Assembly (NCBI RefSeq): GCF_001039355.2
Contig: NW_019775558.1
Location: 893,791-957,790 of the forward strand
From: Lingula anatina
Lineage: Eukaryota; Brachiopoda; Lingulata; Lingulida; Lingulidae
Length of the DNA stretch: 64,000 nucleotides
Direction: 5' to 3'
The number at the start of each line of letters is the position of its first letter. The first letter of the stretch is position 1. A model generated the notes under the pieces. It ran no database searches. It saw nothing but the letters and a program-made list of their open reading frames with translations, and was not told the DNA's origin. Below, piece after piece: positions 53,501 through 61,522 of the stretch. The position numbers were made by a program, and so were the translations under genes.

Positions 53501-53609
53501 ACCAGAGAGAATAGACAGTAAAAATATATTCATTCAGGATGAAGTGAAAGATTCTAAAGACCCACGTTTAGAAGATGACACATATGAACCAGTGGAGACT
53601 CAGATCTAG
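11246..53609 (+). CDS. LRP4: LRP4, low-density lipoprotein receptor-related protein 4 (complete, 35 exons)
   Basis: A single-pass receptor. In vertebrates LRP4 binds agrin, activates MuSK at the neuromuscular junction and also modulates Wnt/BMP signalling; the role in this animal is inferred. Thirty-five coding exons with consistent phases total 5586 nt (1861 residues; human 1905). Order: signal peptide, eight LDLa repeats (about 20-344), EGF (345-386), calcium-binding EGF (387-428), four YWTD propellers (about 429-689, 732-994, 1040-1300, 1343-1608) with EGF modules between and after, a linker, a membrane span (about 1707-1730) and a 130-residue tail. Diagnostic LRP4 stretches include [33 protein letters not shown] and HWTD-type WTDWHTKSI. 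The first exon is given as the copy nearest the gene; 8340-8385 is the alternative. Intron 1 is about 18 kb. All 34 introns use GT/AG. Exon coordinates are in the block entries. Confidence 0.95.
11523..11550. repeat. (GA)n microsatellite, length-variable between copies
   Basis: The dinucleotide run is longer here than at the matching position in copy A (about 8620-8632), a typical allelic length difference. Confidence 0.85.
12541..12824. mobile_element. MITE-like element, family 2 (CCCGCAC termini)
   Basis: 284 bp bounded by CCCGCACGAAAA on the left and the complement-matched TTTTTGTGCGGG on the right (11 of 12 positions pair). The interior is full of GCAGTAG and CTACTGC motifs in both orientations, so the transcript would fold extensively. 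There is no coding capacity. Copy A of the big duplication stops exactly at its first base. Confidence 0.7.
14071..14258 (+). other. weak candidate alternative exon
   Basis: A TTTTCTAG acceptor is followed by an open frame that would join in phase with LRP4 exon 1 and runs to a TAA at 14256-14258, giving about 62 residues with two cysteines and two N-glycosylation sequons. It resembles no family I know, and open stretches of this size are common by chance in such DNA. It is listed only because the phase fits. Confidence 0.15.
16240..16272. repeat. (TTTC)n microsatellite
   Basis: Tetranucleotide run merging into poly-T, in LRP4 intron 1. Confidence 0.85.
17240..17331. repeat. two adjacent hairpin-forming inverted repeats
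   Basis: The first pairs TATTTATGCACAG (17240-17252) with CTGTGTATAAATA (17264-17276), 12 of 13 positions, with an 11-nt loop. The second pairs AAACCTCAGGG (17284-17294) with CCCTGAGGTTT (17321-17331) perfectly. It continues after a 4-nt bulge with TTGATT/AATCAA around a 10-nt loop. The stems are shorter than a usual microRNA precursor. Confidence 0.6.
17978..17998. repeat. (TG)n microsatellite
   Basis: About ten TG units in LRP4 intron 1. Confidence 0.9.
22021..22215 (+). CDS. candidate terminal exon of a small cysteine-rich peptide, nested in LRP4 intron 1
   Basis: After a GTGTAG acceptor an open frame of 64 codons runs to TAG. It begins with a Gly/Pro-rich RGVPGGPG segment and then has eight cysteines in 54 residues, spaced C-x2-C-x3-C-x3-C-x10-C-x10-C-x18-C-x-C, the last being the final residue before the stop. 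The even number of cysteines and the spacing look like a secreted disulfide-rich peptide. The frame is phase 0 at its 5' end, so it cannot be an alternative exon of LRP4 exon 1 (phase 1). I found no upstream signal-peptide exon with a matching phase and no clear polyadenylation signal close by. I do not recognise the family, and it could be chance. Confidence 0.35.
   Translation, partial: RGVPGGPGACGDCYQGCTNNCQKAWMLVKKTCPRNSPPLGHVCQLSFPIQTGEKNVSKPQKCHC
25401..25622. mobile_element. MITE-like element, family 1, second member
   Basis: About 222 bp clearly homologous along its whole length to 9898-10116. Its termini are CCCATTTCCATAGATTTTTAG and an inverted counterpart ending in GGAAAAGCACCC. 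No convincing target duplication is visible. It lies in LRP4 intron 1. Confidence 0.75.
26057..26400. mobile_element. MITE with perfect 20-bp inverted ends and TTAA flanks, family 3
   Basis: TTAAAGGGATAATAACTCTT at 26057-26076 is matched perfectly by its reverse complement at 26381-26400. The outer TTAA on each side can be read as a TTAA target duplication, as made by piggyBac-type transposases, leaving 16-bp inverted termini. It has no coding capacity. Confidence 0.8.
29402..41729 (+). CDS. LRP4: LRP4 exons 2-9: eight LDLa repeats
   Basis: Each exon encodes one ligand-binding LDLa module and every exon is phase 1 at both ends: 29402-29554, 35468-35584, 36409-36522, 39664-39783, 40029-40151, 40396-40515, 40881-40997 and 41607-41729. 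Every module keeps six cysteines. Most end in the calcium-binding DCxDxSDE pattern ([40 protein letters not shown]). Repeat 1 has DCENGNDE, repeat 4 DCKGGEDE and repeat 8 QCGDGSDE, each departing at one or more calcium-cage positions. Repeat 1 starts with [12 protein letters not shown] and contains GECTC, matching the first module of human LRP4. The count of eight equals that of vertebrate LRP4. Confidence 0.95.
29555..35467 (+). other. LRP4 intron 2
   Basis: About 5.9 kb between LDLa exons 1 and 2. It holds a MITE at 30956-31132. An 89-codon minus-strand frame (33742-34011) and a 105-codon plus-strand frame (32485-32802) show no recognisable domain, and I treat both as chance. Confidence 0.7.
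30956..31132. mobile_element. MITE-like element, family 4 (CAGGCCCGTAGCCAG termini)
   Basis: 177 bp. CAGGCCCGTAGCCAG (30956-30970) pairs with CTGGCTATGGGCCTG (31118-31132) at 14 of 15 positions. The interior is rich in runs of G and C. No unambiguous target duplication is seen. A diverged lone terminus of the same type (CTGGCTACGCGGGCCT) occurs at 23940-23955. Confidence 0.75.
35585..36408 (+). other. LRP4 intron 3
   Basis: About 0.8 kb, AT-rich, with nothing further recognised. Confidence 0.7.
37621..38134. repeat. copy 1 of a 514-bp direct duplication
   Basis: Aligns to 38429-38942 at a constant offset of 808 with no indels and only about four base differences. It is followed directly by the hairpin/tandem-repeat element at 38131. 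Confidence 0.9.
38131..38426. mobile_element. hairpin plus tandem-repeat element (pearl/BIV160-like), truncated at N
   Basis: It starts with a perfect palindrome of 14-bp arms (TATGTACAGACACA at 38131-38144, its complement at 38147-38160, spacer GA), then a GTCGCC-rich microsatellite (about 38176-38208), then a unit of about 160 bp beginning near GCACTTTCAGCGTTAACAC and the start of another. The same order occurs at 63496-64000. A terminal hairpin, a microsatellite and tandem units of about 160 bp recall the pearl/BIV160 Helentron-related elements of bivalves; that assignment is inference. The right end is cut by the N at 38427. Confidence 0.7.
38427..38427. other. single ambiguous base (N), assembly join
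   Basis: The lone N separates the truncated repeat element from a second copy of the sequence that precedes that element. Confidence 0.9.
38429..38942. repeat. copy 2 of the 514-bp direct duplication (apparent empty site)
   Basis: Matches 37621-38134 and then continues at the TATG into single-copy intron sequence instead of the repeat element. It therefore looks like the allele that lacks the insertion. Confidence 0.9.
42044..42564 (+). CDS. LRP4: LRP4 exons 10-11: EGF and calcium-binding EGF
   Basis: Exon 10 (42044-42169) encodes an EGF module with [12 protein letters not shown] and CTCNVGYDL. Exon 11 (42439-42564) encodes a calcium-binding EGF module opening with DVNECE and containing [12 protein letters not shown] and [11 protein letters not shown], with the usual six cysteines. 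Both are phase 1 to phase 1. They form the EGF pair that precedes the first propeller in LRP4. Confidence 0.95.
42796..43943 (+). CDS. LRP4: LRP4 exons 12-14: first YWTD beta-propeller
   Basis: Exons 42796-43183, 43366-43583 and 43767-43943 encode residues of about 429-689. YWTD-type blades are seen as [45 protein letters not shown] and [11 protein letters not shown]. This is the propeller that in vertebrate LRP4 binds agrin, and it is the most strongly conserved part of the gene here (for example [18 protein letters not shown] and [11 protein letters not shown]-like [12 protein letters not shown]). Exon 13 begins by completing a glycine codon split between exons. Confidence 0.95.
44192..44317 (+). 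CDS. LRP4: LRP4 exon 15: EGF module between propellers 1 and 2
   Basis: One six-cysteine EGF module with [15 protein letters not shown] and [12 protein letters not shown]. It is phase 1 at both ends. It corresponds to the EGF module that caps the preceding propeller in LDL-receptor-family proteins. Confidence 0.95.
44428..44773. mobile_element. MITE-like element, family 5, in LRP4 intron 15
   Basis: 346 bp with inverted ends CAGACATACTGAAAC and, in complement, CAGACATGCTGAAAAC. It is flanked by a 10-bp direct repeat TGCTTACTCA (44418-44427 and 44774-44783). Because the repeat and the termini share bases, the true target duplication may be 6-10 bp. The interior contains several CCGGTC- and GGTCC-type palindromic motifs and no coding frame. 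Confidence 0.75.
44876..46450 (+). CDS. LRP4: LRP4 exons 16-19: second YWTD beta-propeller
   Basis: Exons 44876-45084, 45427-45614, 45828-46029 and 46261-46450. Blades read [61 protein letters not shown] and [11 protein letters not shown]. Exon 16 ends at a GTAGAA donor, which is weaker than its neighbours but gives exact alignment to human LRP4 (WDGxxxE then V/I-V-x-x-SLESPAG). Exon 19 ends in phase 1. Confidence 0.93.
46675..48257 (+). CDS. LRP4: LRP4 exons 20-23: EGF module and third YWTD beta-propeller
   Basis: Exon 20 (46675-46944) encodes an EGF module ([30 protein letters not shown]) fused to the first propeller strands ([13 protein letters not shown]). Exons 21-23 are 47243-47501, 47757-47919 and 48032-48257. 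Blades read [61 protein letters not shown] and [11 protein letters not shown]. Unlike the other EGF modules, this one shares an exon with propeller sequence. Confidence 0.94.
48646..48771 (+). CDS. LRP4: LRP4 exon 24: EGF module before propeller 4
   Basis: One six-cysteine EGF module: [31 protein letters not shown]. It is phase 1 at both ends, with a GTATGT donor. Confidence 0.94.
49055..51164 (+). CDS. LRP4: LRP4 exons 25-29: fourth YWTD beta-propeller
   Basis: Exons 49055-49232, 49475-49587, 50187-50292, 50493-50748 and 51020-51164. Blades read [64 protein letters not shown] and [11 protein letters not shown]. The blade spanning exon 27 has adjacent cysteines (LTGCCRK) where human LRP4 has SC. 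Reading through the exon 26 donor would meet a stop about 30 codons on, so splicing to exon 27 is required. Confidence 0.93.
51403..52166 (+). CDS. LRP4: LRP4 exons 30-32: last EGF module and juxtamembrane linker
   Basis: Exon 30 (51403-51519) encodes the C-terminal EGF module ([27 protein letters not shown]), matching the PDEPDSRPC end of the human module. Exon 31 (51760-51877) encodes a poorly conserved linker beginning VPGIYIVDP. Exon 32 (52123-52166, only 44 nt) encodes [15 protein letters not shown], which corresponds to the conserved two-cysteine motif before the LRP4 membrane span. Confidence 0.92.
52421..52511 (+). CDS. LRP4: LRP4 exon 33: transmembrane segment
   Basis: Encodes [20 protein letters not shown] and onward. 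It is an uninterrupted hydrophobic stretch of about 24 residues (1707-1730) ending in IWRR, the basic stop-transfer that continues as KRRR in the next exon. It is phase 1 in and phase 2 out. Confidence 0.95.
52946..53609 (+). CDS. LRP4: LRP4 exons 34-35: cytoplasmic tail and stop
   Basis: Exons 52946-53090 and 53364-53609. The tail holds FSNPTY (NPxY at residues 1751-1754), at the same place as the SNPSY motif of human LRP4 and suited to PTB-domain adaptors and endocytosis. It also contains PPVPPKPK and PPPTPPER, which look like SH3-binding proline motifs, a cysteine cluster CDCEGC, and the C-terminus VETQI, a class I PDZ ligand comparable to human ESQV. TAG is at 53607-53609. Confidence 0.94.
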
Positions 53610-54800
53610 CAATATTGAGACTCGTTTCAGCAGCACCCTTTTTAATGGCTGCTGAAACATAGGGAATATTTATAAAAATTTATTTATTATTTATAATTTT
53701 TGTGTACATTTTGTAAAAAAGATCAAACATCTTCCACTGCATTTGTGCCATATATGCTTAACTTTGTGTACAAACTTTATCCACGTAGTGCATTAAAGGG
53801 ACCAATCATAGTTAAAAATCAAAACCATCACTGTTTGTAAACGGGAGAATTAACTTATATGTAAAAGTGTTTGAATATATGCATTGTTCAGTGCAATTTC
53901 AATTTAATATATGGTGTGCTACTATTTCTGTAATTGGTACATTATATTGGACATCCAATAGTTTCAATGTTATGTTAGTACATGGTAGCATGTATGTACA
54001 AGTTTAACTGTGAACCTTTTTTTTCCTAATTCTTGTTCTCATTCAGCACAAATAAATTAGGGTGCAATTTAAGGCTGAATTTTTACCTGTTAAGACCTCC
54101 AGATAATAAACATTGCTTCAACTTTTATAATTTTTGCCAAAATATTTTAACGTGACTGTAAGATTTTATAGCAAACATTTTTACTTTTATTTTTAAATTT
54201 AAACTGTATAACTGATAAAAGTATGCACAATGAGTACTTTTCTCTTTCAGTTAAGAGGATATGAATGTCTATGTAAATTTAATGCTAAATGAGATAACCC
54301 TAAAAGGGTTAAACAGTGAAAAAGGATAAAATAGATGAGTTGTCTGAGACACTACTCAGTGTATTCATTTTCATTATAATGAAAACGCTCCAAAGTTCTA
54401 TTGAAATTGTAACAGTGCTATCCTGTAAGATCTAGTCATTGAGCGTTGTCTTTCAAAATGAGTGTTATATTTGCCTTATGCTTTAGGGATACAATTAAGT
54501 ATGTCATACATTGTACCTCCAAGGGTTGTTAGGTTAGCATAACCGGGTAATTAATTTATGTCAGTGTTCAATATTGATATCTGAAAGCGTGAACAAATAG
54601 TTTTTTTTTTTTTCAAATGAACTTTTTTTGTGCAGATAATGTTCAATTTTTTCTAAGTAACTTAATTTACAAGTTATAGATCGGCATAAAACATTTTATA
54701 TATACATATTAAAGGCAATCTGTTTATCTGCTGTTTGAATGCATTTGTATTTTGTGTCAGTCTGTATATATTTTTATTGTTATTAAAAATAACATTTTTA
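53610..54800 (+). other. LRP4 3' untranslated region (extent inferred)
   Basis: AT-rich sequence after the stop. AATAAA signals occur at 54051-54056 and 54105-54110, so cleavage is plausible near 54070-54130; a longer form ending near 54800 cannot be excluded. A strong stem-loop lies at 53624-53658. Confidence 0.5.
53624..53658 (+). promoter_or_regulatory. stem-loop just after the LRP4 stop codon
   Basis: GTTTCAGCAGC (53624-53634) pairs perfectly with GCTGCTGAAAC (53648-53658) around a 13-nt loop. It begins 15 nt after the TAG. It may be a 3' UTR regulatory structure. Confidence 0.55.
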
Positions 54801-55501
54801 AAGAATGGATATTGAGTTTTGAGTTATTTGACTACCAGCCATATCACATTCAACATCTCAAGAGTTTAGGAACATACTGGTACTTTCTGTACATGCACGC
54901 ACAGACTTGAAATAAGTTCAGAATCTTTTAAAATTTCAAAACTAAACAGTACTTCTATGGAAATTAAGATAAAAACAACCACAAAAACATCCCTGGATAA
55001 GTAGTGTCAGCTTTCATTCAATCTGCACCACACTTACTAGTGTGCAATTATGCTGGACCCCACTATCCACTAAACTGCTCGATTTTAGGCCCATCCTGGA
55101 TGATTCCTATTATATGTCTCCTGTCTCATTCAAGTAAGCACATTACTTTGTTGTTTCATTATAAGAGCTGTGTTTTATAAGACATACAATATTTAAAAGA
55201 TCAAACTGTAACATTCAGCACAGGTCAATGGTGATACAGTTCTAGATTATTTGTACTCTTGCTTATTTTAAAAAAATACTTATAACAAGAGGGTATTGAT
55301 GTAGAGACCCGTTTTGGCTGCTGTTTTCTTTTTAACATTTAGGTATTTGTGGATGAAAAAAGGGTAAAATTGTTTGCAAAACCTGAAACATCAAGTCCCC
55401 AAGTTTTGAGTGTCAGTCTATTGTACGTCATACTAATATATTATATAATTTTCCAATATAAAAGGTGGGGGGAAAGTGCTCTAAAAATTGTCTGCAGTAT
55501 C

Positions 55502-55552
55502 TCATCGTCATCATCATCATCATCTTTATTATTATTATTATTATTATTATTA
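55502..55552. repeat. compound (TCA)n (TTA)n microsatellite
   Basis: About six TCA units run into about nine TTA units, 250 bp upstream of the RMC1 start codon. Confidence 0.9.
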
Positions 55553-55633
55553 CAGCACGATCTTTATTTCTTGTAGAAACTTGTTACATGACATTCCACA
55601 GACACCTTAACTCGCTGCGCTATTTATTAGGAA

Positions 55634-55726
55634 CTGGCCTGTGGTGCCATTTTGTTTTTCAGTGTTGCTCGTGACCTGTAATGCCGTTTCCGCTATCTTC
55701 TGACCTGTCCTGCCGTTTCTTCCTGT
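55634..55726 (+). promoter_or_regulatory. putative RMC1 promoter with three copies of a 20-bp motif
   Basis: CTGGCCTGTGGTGCCATTTT (55634), GTGACCTGTAATGCCGTTTC (55671) and CTGACCTGTCCTGCCGTTTC (55700) share the pattern STGRCCTGTNNTGCCRTTTY, spaced 37 and 29 bp apart. They lie about 90-175 bp before the start codon and are followed by an ETS-like CTTCCTG. The function is inferred from position. Confidence 0.5.
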
Positions 55727-55807
55727 GCGAGTCTGCCTCTTCGAATTTGGAGGCGTGAATTGTTCACAATCTGATCTCCATATAGAGGAGAGTATCAAAA
55801 GAAAATA

Positions 55808-58800
55808 ATGGCAGAAGCGGACTCAAAAAGTTCGGGGGTCCATTATGTTCAATTATCAAAACATCCAATCCGTTTTGAGCCTGTCAGTCAGCTAACAAAT
55901 GTATTCTTCGATGAAACAAATAAGCAGGTGAGTAGTATCGTCTGTGATACGACTGAATGAGGCAATAATCATTTGCTCTTTGAAAACAAAAACTGCTCTG
56001 ACAAAACTAGTAAAACTAGCACATTGTTGTTAATCACTGATGAGCGGAATTATTTAATTTTATTTTGAGAGTCTTGCAAACGGTAGATCAGGCCACATAT
56101 CAGAATGCTATAAACCAGTCGTGTTTTGATATTTATTTCTTGTGTTTAATTATTTGTAAGTTCATCCTAATACCAAGTTGAATTACATGTATTTGAAATA
56201 GTGTATTGATAATAAACAGTATAAGAGAAAGAAACAAAAAGAAGTAAAATATGTTTCCATATCAGGTTTTTGCAGTGCAGTCACAAGGTGCTATGGGGGT
56301 TGTGGTGAAAGGTCCAGATGATAAGACGAATATAAATTTTAGGTGAGTATATACTGTATATATATATATACTATAGTATTACATTGTTTATTGAATAATG
56401 TAATGTTGCTGTTACACATACTTGATTGAAATTACAATTAAAAAGAGCACTAAGATTTCACTACACCTTGACATTTCAATGTCATTGAGTAGAGAATTGC
56501 TGACTGTAGCCATCTTTTACGTGACGTTTTGGGCTACTGCAGTTTGTGTTTTATTCCGAATATTCATAGTACTTACAGTTTAATCTTCATATTGTTTTGT
56601 CAAAGCAGTTCAATTTATAACCACAGGTTTTCAAAAACTAAAAGCCGTAGGTGAGCATGATATTATCATGTGCATTTACTTTGTAACCCTGTCCCATAAA
56701 TATAAATAAGAAATCTGTGTCCTTTCCTGCTTTCCTATAATGCTGATAATTTTTGTCTGATTGCTTCTTTTACCAACTCTATATTGAATCAAAATTGCTG
56801 TTATTCCTAACTGCAGTACTGTTTTGCCATCACATGGATTTAACCAGGATCTGGCACATTATGTACCCCAAGGTTTTTTTTTCTAGATTTGGGACTAGTA
56901 AAAAGATATGGGCTAAGCCACTTTGTTCTAAGATAATAGGACCTTTTTTCATGAAAATACCTCAATCCATTTTCCAAATGGAAATCTTCTAACCAACCAT
57001 TACACCTATAAATACAATTTAAAACACCAAAGCATCCAGTATTTGAAAAATGTAAAAGATTATTAAAGAAAAAATAACTGTAAACTAGTAACTGAGGCTT
57101 ACATGCCAGTTGTCATGATATGGATATGCCACTGCATTATTCAGACCTTCCCTTCTTAAGCAGTTAAGACATTAGTAATAATAATAATTACCCTCTCCCC
57201 AATTTTTATCTGATTTATTATCAACTGTTATCAGTTGGCTTACTAACTGATCCATGAAATCTGTTTGATAACTGATATTATCATAGTTATATACTAGTAT
57301 GTAAAATGTGAAGGTAACTGCCTTAGTCTTCACTCCTTTGTTTGATTGAAAAATAATAACACCTCTGTTGTACCATGAAAATATTTTTTAATAAACGAAA
57401 CATAATATTTTAATTTTCCTATTTATTTGCAGACTATTTATATTTTTAATTAGATTAAAAATTTTTTTTTACATCAAGAAACCAAATGTTTAGGGTCAGT
57501 CTGAAGTATTACCATGATAAATATGGCCATTATTATTTTCAGAATGGAAGACAGGGGAGAAGTGATATCTATCAAATTTTCTTATGACATGTCAGTTTTG
57601 GCAATACAAAGGTCGCAGAAGTCAGTGGTGAGTTTTAGAAGTTTCTGTAATGGTCACCTTTACAAAAAATTTAAAAAATGAAGAAAGTGAATAAAGATAA
57701 TAGATTTTCTTTCATATTGAACTTATGTGTTTTTAAGCTGTATTTCTTCATTCATTTACTGTGGGATCTGACAAAATTTCATTTGCTAGAATGGCCTTGA
57801 CAGGACTTTCAAACTTTCTATTTTCAGGAATTCATGAACTTTACAGAGCACTCAGACAGAGTAGAATATTCACAATCATGTCGCGGCAAAACAACCAATA
57901 TTATAGGTTTCCATTGGACAGCTCTAAATGAGATTGTATTTGTCACAGACCATGGTATTGAGTATTATCAGGTGAGTGAAAATTGCAGCCAGGATATTTG
58001 AATATTTTTGGAATACTCCTAAATGAAAATTACAGACAAAAGGAATTTATTGATTATAATGGTAGTGGATACATTCACTTCGAAATGCCTGTATAATCCA
58101 TTCTCTTTGGTTTAATGATATGTGAATATTAATTGTATTCTGTTGTTTATTTTAAGCAAAGCATTTATTAAGTTTTTTTTTAATTTCACAATATATTTCC
58201 TTTCATTAAAATAGGTGATTCCAGAGAAGAAAACACTGAAGTGCCTTAAGAATCAAAGCGGTCAAGTGAATTGGTTTGTTTGGTCGGTAAGACAAATTTT
58301 TCCTTTACTTCATATCAGTAAGTTTTATATATTAAGTGCTTCCTTTAGTGCAGAATTTTTTAAATAATTTATGCCTTCATATTTATATACACTAGGAATT
58401 TCCAATTTTGTATGTTGGAAGAGACTAGATGAATTTTGGAACTGATAAAACATAAGTATTCCAAGAGAGATAAACTAAGAACAAATTTAGTGTTATCATT
58501 TGGTGCATATCTTCAACCATAAAGGTTCTTAACTCTGTATTTTTATTTATGTTTTAGCCTGAATCTGCTGTGATGCTACTTTCATCAGGGCCTCTTGGAA
58601 ATATCATCAATCCTTTCCACTTCAAGGTAAAAGAGTATTAGTTGTTTTGAGAATAGATTATACATGTTTTGTGTTTTGAAAATCTCCAAATTCACAAAAC
58701 AACTGAGTTAAGAAAAATTAAGTAAAGACTTCACTTTGTTATAGTGGTAAAAGAATGGAATTTTTTTTCTTTAAGTATATAGATCTCATTTATCATATTT

Positions 58801-61491
58801 TAATATCAAAATTAATTCCTTTGCCTATTGAAGACAAACACTACAATTTGATAATCAGAAATTACAGGTATAAACTTGTTCAGTATCCAACTCCAAGGGA
58901 AGTGACCCTTAAATGACCCATTATATGTTCTTTAATATTCACATTTCTTCAAGATACCTAGTTACCATAGCACAAGCACACTGTTAGTAGTGATTAAATT
59001 CGTATTCAATTGTTTTAGTCTGGTCAACTGTACAAACTTCCTAAGTTTGAAGTGGACCTGCCTGTGATCCCAAAGCCTCCAAAGTTAGTGCTACACGAGA
59101 GAGATGTCACAATGGCACAGATGTAAGCTTCAAATCATTTACTTTATCTGCAGAATTCACAACAAAGTTGATCTGCAGACTAACAAATCTGTGGATCAAA
59201 TGTTATGACACACCCACTTCAAAGCATGTGGCATAATCCCCTGATAGACACTGAATAGATTCCCCATGGGGATTATGCAGCAAGCTTTGTAGCTTTCTGT
59301 TAGTCTGCGGATCAACTGTGTTGTAAATGTGGCCTTAGATTTTTTTTCACTCAAGTTGGAAATGGTTCTAGACAAATCTGTGTCTCTTAAGACTGATAAT
59401 TTTTATGTGAAACTTTTGAAGAGAACAGGACTAATGGTACATACAGTTGGGGCACATGGTCACTGACATTTAGTTCGAGCATGTTATATTGCAGGTTTCT
59501 AATAATCACATTGAGCATGTTGAATATTGTTTGCTAGGCATTGTAAAATCAGTCTGATAACATGATTCAGACATTTTTGATTCTGAGGATGGAAAGAGTT
59601 TCATTTGAGTTCACATCAGCAAAATCATTATAAATACCATGTGGTGAGCAGCTTTTTCAAATTTAGAGTTATGGCAATTTATGATCCATTTCGCATATTA
59701 TATACTGGTGAAAATGTAAGTTCTTTTATGTTTTCTTTGTGGCAGCTATGGTGTGCTGTACATATGTGTCCTAAGACATCACACAGTAGCTGGTAAACTG
59801 ACTGCAGAAATAGTGTTGTATCACCTTCAAAGGTAAGTGCTACCTGCATTAAGCACAGCAGTCAATTGAACATGTTAGTATAAAAACTGGACCAGCCATT
59901 ACCATAGTTAGGTGCTTTTTAGAAGTTTAAATTGTAATTTGAGATAATGAAGAAAACTGATAAAAGGATGGTATTGATATCTTACTGTCATTGTTTGATA
60001 TTTTTAATTGTTTATGATATGCAGGTTTAAACTCAAGATTTATTATTTTAGAGAGAATCCAGCAAGGAGGTCCTGTGTGCTTAGGCTTAACATGAGTGGG
60101 AGGTTTGCTGTCAACCTTGTGGACAATATCATCATTGTACATCATCAAGCATCTAAGGTAAAGTGGGCAAGAGTCTTTGTTCTCTTATTTGATTTTTGTC
60201 AATAGTCAAATAGTGTTAGTATTTAACAGGATTTTTTAAAACATAGATTTGGATATTATTATTTAAATCTGTTCAGTAATAAATTGATGAAAGTAAATCA
60301 TGATTTTTTTCATGCTCCAAAAAGTTGACTTCCTACCCTTAAAAAACTTTTGCTGGAGCATCAAATTTTGAAAATCAAACAATAATGAATAAGAACAGAA
60401 TTGAACAGGGTCAAAATTTCACTCTCTGAATCCTGTGATTGCAGACATCCATGTTGTTTGACATAAAGTCAGGAGGGGAATCAGATGGTTATGTTACATT
60501 TTATGATCCACTGGTCCCAGCTAGTCCTATTAGACCATTTATGATCAGAGCTCCATGTAAGTACATTGGTTCTGGGTTGATTCTTCACACTAAGGACAAA
60601 TAAAGATATAATTGTCAAACATTTGGCCCTAACTTAGTAGTATTATCAATTGTTATTGAGTTTATGATAATATGGAAATATGGAATGTAATTTTGTAAGG
60701 GTATGAATGTATTTGTGCTCCATTTTAGTGATAACGTGAGAATTAGCTGATATTTTTGTACCAAAAGATACGTCTTTCACATATCAAAAGTTGTTCTGTT
60801 TTTAAATAAGCACTGTATTAGCCCAACTTAAAAAAAGGTTGGTGTTAGTTTATGAATATTTATACTTTTTATTGTGTCTTTTGGAAATATTGTTGTTCAT
60901 TGGAATTTTCCCATCCTTAGCCATACCGGGTCAACCTGGAGCAGATGGACAGAAACACGAGCTGGAACTTTGTATCCTTTCCACAAAACATTAAAAGTTG
61001 CATGCAAACTCTAAATTATTTGTCCGTGGTTCTTGTGATCAAATTCTTTCATGTTGAATACATGGAAGATCGATGTTATGTTTTCACTTTGTGTGTGTGT
61101 GATTTTTAACTTAATATTGCCTTTGAGAACCCTTCTTAACCACCACGGCAGATTCTCCAAATTGGATAGTATTCCAGCCCAATATACTAATTGATGCCAA
61201 GCTTGGATACATGTGGTACCTGAAGCTGTCTCTAGAACCCATTGTCAGTTTGATTGATGATAAGGTAATGTCACCATGGATCGTGTAGCACTGATGGTGA
61301 CTTTTTTCATAGTTCTGATAGTGAATTGCCTAACTGAATATTTGTATCTCCCCAAGACATTGATTTGTCAATAATGCTAGAAAATACTGATCTGAAAACT
61401 CAAAATAAAATCAGTTTTGTGACAGAAAGCATGTTTTTGCAATTTACCAAAATGGTTAAGAAAAATGGAATTTTGGAATGAGTTTGAATTT

Positions 61492-61522
<31 letters not shown>

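Larger units (their letters stand above)
54801..55807. other. intergenic region and RMC1 promoter area
   Basis: About 1 kb between the latest plausible LRP4 end and the RMC1 start codon. It contains a (TCA)n/(TTA)n microsatellite at 55502-55552 and, nearer the gene, a GC-richer stretch with three copies of a 20-bp motif. An AG-preceded open frame at about 55343-55575 reads into the microsatellite and is not credible as coding. Confidence 0.6.

Noticed and set aside
53607-53620. Stop-codon readthrough of LRP4 (TAG followed by CAA and a stem-loop)
   Set aside because: The frame meets TGA two codons after the TAG, so readthrough would add only a few residues and destroy the conserved PDZ ligand.
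55343-55576. Open frame upstream of RMC1 beginning after an AG, possible exon
   Set aside because: It reads into the TCA/TTA microsatellite as serine and leucine runs, is not needed by either neighbouring gene, and RMC1 already has a start matching the family.
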